Positions 1 through 8,872 of a DNA stretch of 10,568 bases are shown here, one piece after another. The first letter of the stretch is position 1. The number at the start of each line of letters is the position of its first letter. The notes beneath the pieces are model-generated. The model was not told the origin of the DNA. It ran no database searches and worked only from the letters and a program-made list of their open reading frames with translations. This DNA is from Collinsella aerofaciens (GTDB lineage Bacteria; Actinomycetota; Coriobacteriia; Coriobacteriales; Coriobacteriaceae): the NCBI GenBank assembly GCA_030841765.1, contig JAUUSS010000083.1, positions 1-10,568 on the forward strand, in the 5' to 3' direction. The translations under genes were made by a program, and so were the position numbers.

Positions 1-29
1 GCAGCCCCACCCCAGCGAAACCAGGGAAA

Positions 30-88
30 TGTCTCAATCTGTAACAGGTACTGGGTTATTGGGCCCCCTGATGTTACAGATCGAGACA
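30..88. repeat. Palindromic element copy 1
   Basis: Left arm 30-46 (TGTCTCAATCTGTAACA), 25-base centre 47-71, right arm 72-88 (TGTTACAGATCGAGACA). The arms match at 16 of 17 positions; the exception is A opposite C, which would be a G-U pair in the minus-strand transcript. It begins 7 bp past the stop of the nuclease gene (96), so it will form a long hairpin at the 3' end of that transcript. It lacks the T-run of a classical terminator. Confidence 0.9.
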
Positions 89-95
89 AAACCTC

Positions 96-1166
96 TCAGC
101 GCCCATACCACTGACGTCTCCACTCCTCAGCCAAATCGGGCCGTCGCGGAATACCCGCTAACCTCATCTTCTCAACCAGCTTCCCCGGGTTCTTGAGTTC
201 ATCAAACGTAAACCGAAGCACCTTGTGCCCGAGCATCGTCAGATGGGACTCTCGCTGACGTTCTGCCACGAATGGGTCGACCGACCCCCGATCCCCACCA
301 TCCTGCAGGGTATACTTTCCCTTCCCGTCGAGCTCGCCGATGACACATGTCCCATCCTCGAGCCTCCAGAAATAATCAACCCGAAACACCTGGCTCGAAT
401 CGAGCGGATCGCGAAACTCCACCTGCAGCTCCGGAACCGGAAAGCCGTACGCAATAAAGAACGCTCGGAACCGAGACTCGCCGCCGTTTTCGGACAGCCC
501 GTCCGCATACGACGCAATCACCTGTGCCCTGCGATACCCTCGCCTGCCCTCGCAATCGGCGCGGAGGCGCTCGCACAAATCCCAACGTGGTACGCCTTTC
601 GCCCGCAGTGCAGAATCGGCAATCGCCAACCCGTACGAAAACGGCGCACGCAGTAAGCAATCCTCCACCGTGCGCCAAAACGACGTCACCTGCACGCCGT
701 CGGCTTGTTCAAGTGCACCCGCCGCCTGCGGACGCAACAGCCGACATCCTGCACTCAGCGGCACCGAGCAACCCGTCTTAACAAGATATCGTGGCCCGAG
801 CAGATCATTCGGCACCTCCAGACCCCACAAAAGCGCCGCGTCATAGCCCCAAAACGCCCAATCGGGATGAAACTCCGCAAGCCCTTTGATAGTCCTCAGC
901 GCTCGCTCCGCCGGCGTCAATGCATCCCAATCATGCTGAAAACAGAACAGGTACGGCTCGGGCTCCGCGATATCGTCGGTTCCAACATGGCGTCGTAGCC
1001 ACATGAGCTCGGCATTGTCATGCGTTGCGAGCAGTGCACCTTGCTCGGTCGCCTCCGTGAGCCGCGCGAGCATCCTGTTCCGCGCCAAGGTGTTACGTGC
1101 TGCATGCTTGTGTTTAAAAACGGTATTAGACACTTCCATCACCACCACATCGGACAAATGGACCAT
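96..1166 (-). CDS. AbiEi-like N-terminal region fused to a DUF559/Vsr-like nuclease domain
   Basis: Predicted protein of 356 aa. The N-terminal two thirds resemble actinobacterial AbiEi-like proteins: a region with the pattern of a winged helix, then the stretch around WGYDAALLWGLEVP, a VTSFWRTVEDCL segment and a GLAIADSALRAKGV segment. The C-terminal third looks like the DUF559/Vsr-like branch of the PD-(D/E)XK nuclease fold. Visible candidate catalytic residues are E230 in SENGGESRFR, D264 in RVDYF and E278/D280/K282 in GELDGKGKY, followed by the late strand motif HKVLRFTFDEL near residue 315. Proteins of this kind are mostly uncharacterised; some relate to type IV toxin-antitoxin antitoxins, but no AbiEii-type toxin gene lies beside it. 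The start is uncertain: TTG at 1190 (GAGG only 3 bases away), ATG at 1166 (chosen) and ATG at 1139 are all possible, and none has a good ribosome binding site. Palindromic elements lie 7 bp beyond the stop and 25 bp before the chosen start. GC is lower than in gltB (33/60 against 44/60 in one line sampled from each), consistent with acquisition. Confidence 0.72.
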   Translation of the reverse strand: MVHLSDVVVMEVSNTVFKHKHAARNTLARNRMLARLTEATEQGALLATHDNAELMWLRRHVGTDDIAEPEPYLFCFQHDWDALTPAERALRTIKGLAEFHPDWAFWGYDAALLWGLEVPNDLLGPRYLVKTGCSVPLSAGCRLLRPQAAGALEQADGVQVTSFWRTVEDCLLRAPFSYGLAIADSALRAKGVPRWDLCERLRADCEGRRGYRRAQVIASYADGLSENGGESRFRAFFIAYGFPVPELQVEFRDPLDSSQVFRVDYFWRLEDGTCVIGELDGKGKYTLQDGGDRGSVDPFVAERQRESHLTMLGHKVLRFTFDELKNPGKLVEKMRLAGIPRRPDLAEEWRRQWYGR

Positions 1167-1191
1167 TGTCACCGCTGCCACTGTCGGCAAA

Positions 1192-1250
1192 CGCCTCGAT
1201 CTGTAACAGGAAGACCGATTTTTGACCGCTAGATGTTACAGAACAAGATC
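1192..1250. repeat. Palindromic element copy 2 (degenerate right arm)
   Basis: Left arm 1192-1208 (CGCCTCGATCTGTAACA), 25-base centre 1209-1233, right arm 1234-1250 (TGTTACAGAACAAGATC). The inner 9 bp of the hairpin are conserved while the outer part of the right arm has drifted. It abuts the upstream end of the nuclease gene, so the leader of that gene must run through it. Confidence 0.8.
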
Positions 1251-1270
1251 TTTCGGCAGCCGCCAACCTT

Positions 1271-1329
1271 TGTCTCAATCTGTAACAGGTAGGTCGAATT
1301 TGGGCCTGTAGATGTTACAGATTGAGACA
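1271..1329. repeat. Palindromic element copy 3 (perfect arms)
   Basis: Left arm 1271-1287 TGTCTCAATCTGTAACA and right arm 1313-1329 TGTTACAGATTGAGACA are exact reverse complements over 17 bp, with a 25-base centre at 1288-1312. This is the best-preserved copy and can serve as the reference. Confidence 0.95.
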
Positions 1330-1350
1330 TTCCCCCAACCAGGTGCCAAA

Positions 1351-1409
1351 CGTCTCGGTCTGTAACAGTTAGACGTTCTCCAGGCCCCCAAACGTTACAG
1401 ATTTAGACA
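1351..1409. repeat. Palindromic element copy 4
   Basis: Left arm 1351-1367 (CGTCTCGGTCTGTAACA), 25-base centre 1368-1392, right arm 1393-1409 (CGTTACAGATTTAGACA). Several arm differences still pair as G-U in a plus-strand transcript. The inner TCTGTAAC / GTTACAGA is intact. Confidence 0.88.
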
Positions 1410-1430
1410 AACCAGCGGCACCCAAGCGTT

Positions 1431-1489
1431 CGTCTCGATCTGTAACAGGTAGACCGGTTTTTTGTCCCTAAACGTTACAGATTGAGACA
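1431..1489. repeat. Palindromic element copy 5
   Basis: Left arm 1431-1447 (CGTCTCGATCTGTAACA), 25-base centre 1448-1472, right arm 1473-1489 (CGTTACAGATTGAGACA). The centre contains a run of six T. It lies 36 bp past the stop codon of the hypothetical protein at 1526 and is the last copy of the tandem array on that side. Confidence 0.9.
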
Positions 1490-1525
1490 AAGTCAGGGGC
1501 AGCAGAGCGACACCAGTAACATCCC

Positions 1526-2233
1526 CTACTCCCACTCCTGCTCGTAGATGTTGAGCGACTTTACGTACCGCCCCTGGGCGCCCATGATGTCGCGGACCAG
1601 ACGCAAGAAGAAACTGATGCACGAGGTGTCAAAGCCATCCTGCAGGTCCTCCGGATGCACCGCACCCGGTCCATCGACCGCCGTGTCACTCAGGCGTGCG
1701 ATGTCATACAGATAGAGTTGTCCCGCCGTCAGCCAGACATCGTCGACGCAGGCGAGGCGCACCGCAATCGCTCCGTCGCTCCAATGCTCCTTTTGCACGA
1801 TATGCGGGTCGTAGACATCAAAGCGACAGTCGGTGCGCGTGTCCTTCAGCGCGACCATACCAGTCGCAGGATCCTTGTCCAAAATGCCAAAGCGCGAGAA
1901 ATACTGCGTGTCGCGTACCTGCTCGAGCCGCTTGAGCGAGACAGGCGAAAGCGATGCCGGCGGCTCGTCAACATACAGCTCGAGCAGCGTCTTGCCATGG
2001 CGATAGGGGCGCTCGAAGAGCAGCCAATCGGTAAACGCCATGTTATAGGCCATGATTTCTTTTTGCGAGGGCTCGGCGTAATAGCTGAGCCACGGGTCGA
2101 CAATGATCTCGAACTGCTCGCGCGCCGGCTCTAGGAATTGAAACTTCCGCAGCATCCAAAAATGGGCCATATCGGCAATATCGTTGCCGACAGCTTCGAC
2201 CAGCTGCGCTCGGTCAAAAACATGATCAGTCAT
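1526..2233 (-). CDS. Hypothetical protein, 235 aa, function unknown
   Basis: A well-formed gene whose family I do not recognise. The start is clear: ATG at 2233 is preceded by AGGAGG (2239-2244) with a 5-base spacer. The product is acidic, aromatic-rich and apparently soluble, with no signal peptide or membrane segment. The N-terminal third is probably helical (AHFWMLRKFQFLEPAREQ), followed by a segment with a WLLFERPYRHGKTLLELYVD pattern. The middle alternates hydrophobic and charged residues like a small beta-rich domain (CRFDVYDPHIVQKEHWSDGA, then DVWLTAGQLYLYDIARL). The C-terminus is again helical. The segment order (helical lid, F-x-WLLFE-like motif, beta domain handling 'D...G...VRL') is reminiscent of uncharacterised SEC-C-associated proteins, but no SEC-C cysteine motif is present and this is only an impression. 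Its leader can mask its own ribosome binding site. No obvious terminator follows; palindrome copy 5 lies 36 bp past the stop. Confidence 0.8.
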   Translation of the reverse strand: MTDHVFDRAQLVEAVGNDIADMAHFWMLRKFQFLEPAREQFEIIVDPWLSYYAEPSQKEIMAYNMAFTDWLLFERPYRHGKTLLELYVDEPPASLSPVSLKRLEQVRDTQYFSRFGILDKDPATGMVALKDTRTDCRFDVYDPHIVQKEHWSDGAIAVRLACVDDVWLTAGQLYLYDIARLSDTAVDGPGAVHPEDLQDGFDTSCISFFLRLVRDIMGAQGRYVKSLNIYEQEWE

Positions 2234-2527
2234 GGCATCCTCCTCAAACTGATGGACCTCAATTTGAGCTTACGAGGAGGGCGGACGACCGTGGCCAGCA
2301 CGGGCAAAATGGGCCTCCGGCTGCAAACCAGATGCTGACCAAACACTTGGCGGAACACTTGACCGAATATGTGCACCGCAAAGAAACCGCAGGTAGATAT
2401 AGACAGCTAGCCCGCCATTTTGAGCCAAGTACCCGTTACCACCACAGAAACAGCAGAGCACCACAGCCCAAGAAGTCGACGAATGAACACCCACACGTCG
2501 ACAAACGAACAGGCACCCCGCAAAGAG
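2234..2527. other. Non-coding stretch upstream of the hypothetical gene
   Basis: No convincing gene was found on either strand. Next to the gene is its leader hairpin (2239-2280). Further out, an imperfect 22-bp tandem duplication (2475-2496 and 2497-2518, 17 of 22 identical) has each unit starting with GTCGAC. The promoter of the hypothetical gene must lie here or inside the leader, but no clear -35/-10 pair was found. Confidence 0.5.
2239..2280 (-). promoter_or_regulatory. Leader hairpin that can mask the ribosome binding site of the hypothetical gene
   Basis: On the minus strand CCTCCTC (2280-2274) is an exact complement of GAGGAGG (2245-2239), which is the ribosome binding site of the gene starting at 2233. 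Alternatively CTCAAA (2268-2263) pairs with TTTGAG (2248-2243), or the local palindrome CTCAATTTGAG (2258-2268) folds on itself. These mutually exclusive pairings suggest control of translation initiation, though no ligand-binding core is recognised. Confidence 0.4.
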
Positions 2528-2608
2528 TGTCCCAGACTGCCGGCAAAAAGGAACGTCCCCAGCTGCCGGCACTTGGGAACGTTCCTTTTGGGCCAGCCGT
2601 TGGGGACA
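2528..2608. repeat. Composite intergenic repeat with nested inverted and direct repeats
   Basis: Two diverged tandem units lie side by side, 2531-2556 and 2558-2582, each beginning CCCAG, containing CTGCCGGCA and ending GGAACGT or GGGAACGT. An outer pair, TGTCCC (2528-2533) with GGGACA (2603-2608), closes over the inner terminator-like stem. Sequences with this GGGAAC/GTTCC flavour are, to my recollection, common between genes in Coriobacteriia and clostridia and give rise to spurious short proteins; this needs a genome search. Confidence 0.55.
2545..2589 (-). terminator. Probable terminator of the gltB-gltD operon
   Basis: About 50 bp after the gltD stop, an 11-bp perfect stem pairs AAAAGGAACGT (2546-2556) with ACGTTCCTTTT (2579-2589). 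It is extended inward by CCC/GGG with one bulged base. On the minus strand the stem ends in CCTTTTTG, giving the U-run of an intrinsic terminator. It is part of a larger composite repeat (2528-2608). Confidence 0.65.
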
Positions 2609-2639
2609 GCCTTTGTCGATTCAGTTGTGGACAGTCGCC

Positions 2640-4121
<1,482 letters not shown>

Positions 4122-4126
4122 GGCAC

Positions 4127-7100
4127 TTACGCCTCCTTCTTGGTCGAAGCAACAGAGCTGGCAGCCACGGACGCAGCACCCGCAGCACCGCCCGCAACAT
4201 CGAAGCGAGCAACATCCGCGTCACTCGCGCGACCGGTCACAATGTCAAACGCCAGCTCCTCGGCCTGCGCATGCGTCTTGCCGACGGCCTCGGCGGCGGC
4301 GACAATCGCCAGCACGCGCTCGTACTCGGTCGGAATGACCTTCACAAAGTGCTTGCTCATCGTCTCAAAGCTGTAGAGCAGCTTAATGCCGCGCGGGCTC
4401 TGCGTCGCGTCCACGTGCTCCTGGACGAGCGCACGAATCTGCGCCAGCTCACCGGCCGTCGGGGCTTTAAGCTCAACGCTCTCGTGGTTCACACGGGCAT
4501 CGAGCGTGCCGTACTGGTCAAAGACGTAAGCCACGCCGCCCGTCATGCCGGCGGCGAAGTTCTGCCCGACCTCGCCCAGGATGAGCGCCAGACCTCCCGT
4601 CATGTACTCGCAGCCATGGTTGCCGCAGCCCTCGACCACCACCGTGGCACCGGAGTTGCGTACGCCAAAGCGCTGGCCGGCCAGGCCGTTAATGAAGCCG
4701 CGGCCACTCGTAGCGCCAAAGAACGCAACGTTGCCCACGATGATGTTCTCGTCGAACTTGTAGGTCGCATGCGGGTTGGGGCGCACCGACACCTCGCCGC
4801 CCGAAAGGCCCTTGCCAAAGTAGTCGTTGGCGTCGCCGCACACGTTGAGCGTAATGCCGCGCGGCAGGAAGGCGCCAAAGCTCTGACCGGCCGAACCATC
4901 GCAATCGATGGTGATGGAGCCGGCGGGCAGGCCCTCGGGATGCGCCTTGGTCACCGCGTTGCCCAAGATGGTGCCCACGCAGCGGTTGACGTTGGCGATA
5001 TCGGCGCGGAAGCGAATCGGACGCAGGTGCGCACGGGCATCGGCCGTATAGGGCACAAACAACGTGGAGTCGAGCGTCTTTTCGAGCTCGCTGTCCGCAG
5101 CCATCTGGGGCAGGAAGTGACGGCCGTCGGCACCCGGGATATGGGCACCAAACTCACAGGTCGCGCTCGCCAGCACGGGCGACAGATCCAGCAGGTTAGC
5201 CTTGCGGTTGCCCGGGACCTCAATCTGGCGCAGGCACTCGGGATGGCCGACCATCTCGTCGACGGTGCGGAAGCCCAGGCTCGCCATGACCTCGCGCAGC
5301 TGCTCGGCAACAAAGAGCATAAAGTGCTCGACGTGCTCCGGCTTGCCGCGGAAGCCGCGACGCAGGCGACAGTTTTGCGTGGCGATGCCGGCCGGGCAGG
5401 TATCCTGCTGGCAGTCGCGCTGCATGAGGCAGCCCATGGAGATGAGCGGCATGGTCGCAAAGCCAAACTCCTCGGCACCCAGCAGGCAGGCGACGGCAAC
5501 ATCGGTGCCGTCCATGAGCTTGCCGTCGGCCTCGAGCACCACGCGCGAGCGCAGGCCGTTTTGCAGCAGCGTCTGCTGGGCCTCGGCAAGGCCAAGCTCC
5601 AGCGGCAGACCGGCGTGCCAGATCGAATCGCGAGCAGCGGCACCCGAGCCGCCGTTGTGGCCGCTGATCAAAATCTTGTCGGCAGCGCCCTTGGCAACAC
5701 CAGTGGCGATGGTGCCGACGCCGGCCTCGCTGACCAGCTTGACCGACACGCGCGCGCCGGGGTTGGCGTTCTTAAGGTCAAAGATCAGCTCTGCCAGGTC
5801 CTCGATGGAGTAGATGTCGTGGTGCGGCGGAGGCGAGATCAGGCCGATGCCGGGCGTGGACTGACGGACCTCGGCAATCCAGGGGTAGACCTTCTTGCCG
5901 GGCAGGTGACCGCCCTCGCCGGGCTTGGCGCCCTGGGCCATCTTGATCTGAATCTCGAAGGCGCTGCACAGGTAGCGGCTCGTCACGCCAAATCGCGCAC
6001 TTGCTACCTGCTTGATCGCGGAGTTCTTGGAGTCACCGTTAGCCAGTGGGGTCTCGCGACGCGGATCCTCGCCGCCCTCGCCGGAATTGGAACGGCCGTG
6101 CAGGCGGTTCATGGCGATGGCCATGCACTCGTGCGCCTCTTTGCTGATGGAGCCATACGACATGGCGCCGGTGTTAAAGCGGCGGACGATATTGAGCGCA
6201 GGTTCCACCTCGTCGAGCGAAACCGGGGTGCGGCCGCTGGCATCAAAGTCGAGCAGGTCGCGCAGGCGCACGGCACGGCCGGTGCGGTGCAGGCGGGCGC
6301 TGTACTCCTTAAAGGTGTCGTAGCTGTCCTCACGGCAGGCGGTCTGCAGCAAGTAGACAGTCTGCGGATCGATGAGGTGATCCTCGCCGCCGAGCGGGCG
6401 CCACTTAGTCAGACCCAGTGTGGGCAGCTGATCGGGAGCCGGGCTCTTAAGGATGGCGAGCGCGGCGTCGTAGCGTTCGTTCTGCTCGCGCTCGACGTCC
6501 TCGACACCCATACCGCCCACACGGCTCACCGTGCCGGCAAAGTACGCGTTGACGAACTCGGGCGTAAAGCCCACGGCCTCGAAGATCTGCGCCGAATGGT
6601 AGCTCTGCACCGTGGAGATGCCCATCTTGGACATGATGGAGACGATACCCGCCGTCGCGGCCTTATTGTAGTTGTCGATGCCCTGCTCGGCCGTCACGTC
6701 CAGGTCGCCGCGCGCCGCCAGATCGCGAATGCACGCATGCGCGTTGTACGGATAGATGCCGCTCGCGGAGTAGCCCACCAGCGCCGCAAAGTCGTGCGGA
6801 GACACGGCATCGCCGCACTCCACCACGATGTCGGCAAAGGTACGCACGCCGGCGCGGATCAGGTGGTTGTGCACGCAGCCCACAGCGAGCAGCGACGGCA
6901 CGGGCACCTCGCCCGCAGCGGCACGATCGCTCAGCACCACGATGTTCACACCGTCGCGGACCGCAGCCTCAACGTCCTCGGCAAGCTGCTTAAGCGCAGC
7001 CTGCAGCGCGCCCTCGCCGGCGTCGCGGCGGTAGACGGCACGGAAGCGACGGGTCTTAAAGCCCACGCGGTCGATGGCGCAGATGCGGTCGAACTCCTCC

Positions 7101-8824
7101 TCGTTGAGCAACGGGCGCTCCAGGCGCACCAGCTGGCAGGCCGTGCGGGAGTCCTCGAGCAGGTTACCGTGGTTGCCCAGGTAGAGCGTGGTCGAGGTTA
7201 CCATATGCTCGCGCAGGGCATCGATCGGCGGATTCGTGACCTGGGCGAACAGCTGATAGAAGTAATCGAAGAACGAACGCGTCTTCTTGGACAGGCAGGC
7301 CAGCGGCGCATCGATACCCATCGAAGCGAGCGGTGCCTTGCCCTGCTGGGCCATGGGGCGCACGACCTCGTCAACATCATCCCAGTGATAGCCGAGCTTG
7401 GCCATACGCACGGCGGTAGGCACCTCGTCGTCCTCGGCGGGTGTTGCCGCAACGGGCTCATCGAGCGCGTCGACGGTCAGCGTCTCCTCGGCAATCCAAT
7501 CACGGTAGGGCTTTTCCTTGGCGTAACGGGCACGCAGCTCGTCGTTGTAGATGACGCGACCGCGGGCAAAGTCGACCTCGAGCATCTGGCCCGGCCCCAG
7601 ACAGCCGCTCGCCAGGATGTTCTCGGGGCTCACCTCGATGGTGCCCACCTCGCTTGCCAGCATAAAACGACCGTCGCGCGTCACATAGTAGCGGGCGGGA
7701 CGCAGGCCGTTGCGGTCGAGGGCAGCACCCAGGGTACGGCCGTCGGTAAAGGCGATGGCGGCCGGGCCGTCCCAGGGCTCCATGAGCATGGACTGGTAGG
7801 CGTCGTAGGCGCGGCGCTCCTCGCTCAGGCTGTCGTTGTGGTCCCACGGCTCGGGCAGCAGCATGGACGCGGCACGCGTGAGCGGACGGCCGTTCATGAC
7901 CAAAAACTCAAGCACATTGTCCAGAATCGCGGAGTCGGAGCCCTCGCGGTTGATGATGGGCATCACGCGCTCAAGATCGTGCTGCAGCACGGGGCTGTAC
8001 AGGTTGGGTTCGCGGGCGCGAATCCAGTTGACGTTGCCCTTGAGGGTGTTGATCTCGCCGTTGTGGATGATAAAGCGGTTGGGATGTGCGCGCTCCCAGC
8101 TGGGCGTGGTGTTGGTGGAGTAGCGCGAGTGGACGAGCGCCACGGCCGTTTTGACGGCGGCGTCGTTGAGGTCGATGAAGAAACGGCGCATCTGCGTGGC
8201 CACAAGCATGCCCTTGTACACGATGGTGCGCGAGCTCATGGAGCACACATAGAAGATCTTGTCGCGCAGGGCGAACTCAGCGTCGGCCTTCTTTTCGATG
8301 GTGCGGCGGCACACGTACAGGCGACGCTCAAAGGCATCGCCGGCGGGCGTGTCGTCCGGACGGCCCAGGAAAGCCTGCAGGATAGTAGGCATGCAGGCGC
8401 GGGCCGTCTCGCCCAGGTCGTGCGGGTCGACCGGCACCTCGCGCCAGAAGAGCAGCGGCACGCCGGCTTCGGCGCAGCCCTCCTCAAACACGCGGCGGGC
8501 ATCCTCTACACCCTTGTCGTCCTGCGGGAAGAACAGCATGGCCACGCCATAGTCGCCCTCTGCCGGCAGAATCTGACCGCACTTTTGAGCCTCTTTACGG
8601 AAAAAGTGATGCGGAACCTGGAACAGGATGCCAGCGCCGTCGCCGGTGTTCTTCTCGAGTCCCGTACCACCGCGGTGCTCCAAGTTAACCAGAATGGACA
8701 GTGCATCGTCCAGAATCTGGTGATGGCGCTCACCGTTGATATCGGCAAGCGCGCCGATGCCACATGCATCGTGGTCGAATTCGGGGCGATAAAGGCCCTG
8801 CTGCTGAGCGGAATCTGCCTGCAT
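4127..8824 (-). CDS. gltB: Glutamate synthase (NADPH) large subunit
   Basis: Alpha subunit of glutamate synthase, 1565 aa, the main enzyme of the GS-GOGAT route of ammonium assimilation. The N-terminal class II glutaminase domain should mature by removal of about 20 residues to expose C21 (in DHDACGIGA). The glutaminase motifs VHSRYSTNT and IIHNGEINTLKGN follow. The FMN/2-oxoglutarate synthase domain starts near residue 880 with FNTGAMSYGSISKEAHE, followed by SNSGEGGED near 913. The [3Fe-4S] cysteines are C1132, C1138 and C1143 (CLMQRDCQQDTC). A GXGXG beta-helix domain occupies roughly 1290-1480, with repeated glycine motifs. The protein is some 50-80 residues longer than many homologues, partly because of an Ala/Ser-rich tail after about residue 1540. 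The ATG at 8824 has a strong site, GGGGAGG (8831-8837), 6 bases upstream. gltD follows after 5 bases in the same operon. Confidence 0.98.
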   Translation of the reverse strand: MQADSAQQQGLYRPEFDHDACGIGALADINGERHHQILDDALSILVNLEHRGGTGLEKNTGDGAGILFQVPHHFFRKEAQKCGQILPAEGDYGVAMLFFPQDDKGVEDARRVFEEGCAEAGVPLLFWREVPVDPHDLGETARACMPTILQAFLGRPDDTPAGDAFERRLYVCRRTIEKKADAEFALRDKIFYVCSMSSRTIVYKGMLVATQMRRFFIDLNDAAVKTAVALVHSRYSTNTTPSWERAHPNRFIIHNGEINTLKGNVNWIRAREPNLYSPVLQHDLERVMPIINREGSDSAILDNVLEFLVMNGRPLTRAASMLLPEPWDHNDSLSEERRAYDAYQSMLMEPWDGPAAIAFTDGRTLGAALDRNGLRPARYYVTRDGRFMLASEVGTIEVSPENILASGCLGPGQMLEVDFARGRVIYNDELRARYAKEKPYRDWIAEETLTVDALDEPVAATPAEDDEVPTAVRMAKLGYHWDDVDEVVRPMAQQGKAPLASMGIDAPLACLSKKTRSFFDYFYQLFAQVTNPPIDALREHMVTSTTLYLGNHGNLLEDSRTACQLVRLERPLLNEEEFDRICAIDRVGFKTRRFRAVYRRDAGEGALQAALKQLAEDVEAAVRDGVNIVVLSDRAAAGEVPVPSLLAVGCVHNHLIRAGVRTFADIVVECGDAVSPHDFAALVGYSASGIYPYNAHACIRDLAARGDLDVTAEQGIDNYNKAATAGIVSIMSKMGISTVQSYHSAQIFEAVGFTPEFVNAYFAGTVSRVGGMGVEDVEREQNERYDAALAILKSPAPDQLPTLGLTKWRPLGGEDHLIDPQTVYLLQTACREDSYDTFKEYSARLHRTGRAVRLRDLLDFDASGRTPVSLDEVEPALNIVRRFNTGAMSYGSISKEAHECMAIAMNRLHGRSNSGEGGEDPRRETPLANGDSKNSAIKQVASARFGVTSRYLCSAFEIQIKMAQGAKPGEGGHLPGKKVYPWIAEVRQSTPGIGLISPPPHHDIYSIEDLAELIFDLKNANPGARVSVKLVSEAGVGTIATGVAKGAADKILISGHNGGSGAAARDSIWHAGLPLELGLAEAQQTLLQNGLRSRVVLEADGKLMDGTDVAVACLLGAEEFGFATMPLISMGCLMQRDCQQDTCPAGIATQNCRLRRGFRGKPEHVEHFMLFVAEQLREVMASLGFRTVDEMVGHPECLRQIEVPGNRKANLLDLSPVLASATCEFGAHIPGADGRHFLPQMAADSELEKTLDSTLFVPYTADARAHLRPIRFRADIANVNRCVGTILGNAVTKAHPEGLPAGSITIDCDGSAGQSFGAFLPRGITLNVCGDANDYFGKGLSGGEVSVRPNPHATYKFDENIIVGNVAFFGATSGRGFINGLAGQRFGVRNSGATVVVEGCGNHGCEYMTGGLALILGEVGQNFAAGMTGGVAYVFDQYGTLDARVNHESVELKAPTAGELAQIRALVQEHVDATQSPRGIKLLYSFETMSKHFVKVIPTEYERVLAIVAAAEAVGKTHAQAEELAFDIVTGRASDADVARFDVAGGAAGAASVAASSVASTKKEA

Positions 8825-8872
8825 CGCGATCCTCCCCTAGGTGTTAGACAGTCAGTTGACTAGGCATACTAG
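8825..8872 (-). promoter_or_regulatory. gltB leader with dyad and CTAG cluster
   Basis: The ribosome binding site GGGGAGG (8831-8837) precedes the gltB ATG by 6 bases. Just upstream is the dyad AGTCA-GT-TGACT (8850-8861), flanked by three CTAG tetramers (8837-8840, 8860-8863, 8869-8872). TAGTAT on the minus strand (8871-8866) could be a -10 box, but no good -35 is found. The dyad is placed where a nitrogen regulator could act; this is inferred from position only. Confidence 0.35.

Larger units (their letters stand above)
1192..1489. repeat. Tandem array of four palindromic elements, period about 80 bp
   Basis: Copies 2-5 start at 1192, 1271, 1351 and 1431, steps of 79, 80 and 80 bp. Each 59-bp element is followed by a C-rich linker of 20, 21 and 21 bases. 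The linkers are not identical but share short words (CCAAC, AACCAG, GGCA). This is not a CRISPR array: the repeated part is a long hairpin with a variable centre, and no cas genes are seen. It fills most of the 359-bp gap between the nuclease gene and the hypothetical gene; nothing else is recognisable in that gap. Confidence 0.85.

Noticed and set aside
30..88. Palindrome copy 1 as a classical intrinsic terminator of the nuclease gene
   Set aside because: The stem is long enough, but the loop is 25 bases, the stem is not GC-rich and there is no U-run after it in the minus direction (ATTTCCC). A contribution to 3'-end stability remains possible.
225..656. Plus-strand open frame of 143 codons over the nuclease gene
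   Set aside because: Antisense to a frame with conserved domain motifs, and without a ribosome binding site or recognisable product.
1192..1489. CRISPR array
   Set aside because: The repeated unit is a 59-base hairpin with a variable centre, not a short conserved repeat with spacers of equal, unrelated sequence. Only four units, and no cas genes in view.
30..1489. Integron attC-like sites flanking a cassette gene
   Set aside because: attC sites need outer GTTRRRY / RYYYAAC cores. Here the GTTAC/GTAAC words are at the inner ends of the arms, and no integrase is visible. Four units carry no gene.
4271..8863. A 1530-codon open frame on the plus strand covering nearly all of gltB
   Set aside because: It is antisense to a gene with complete catalytic motifs. 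High third-position GC removes stop codons from this opposite frame; the translation is rich in H, R, A, G and V with no recognisable domain, and it has no proper start site.
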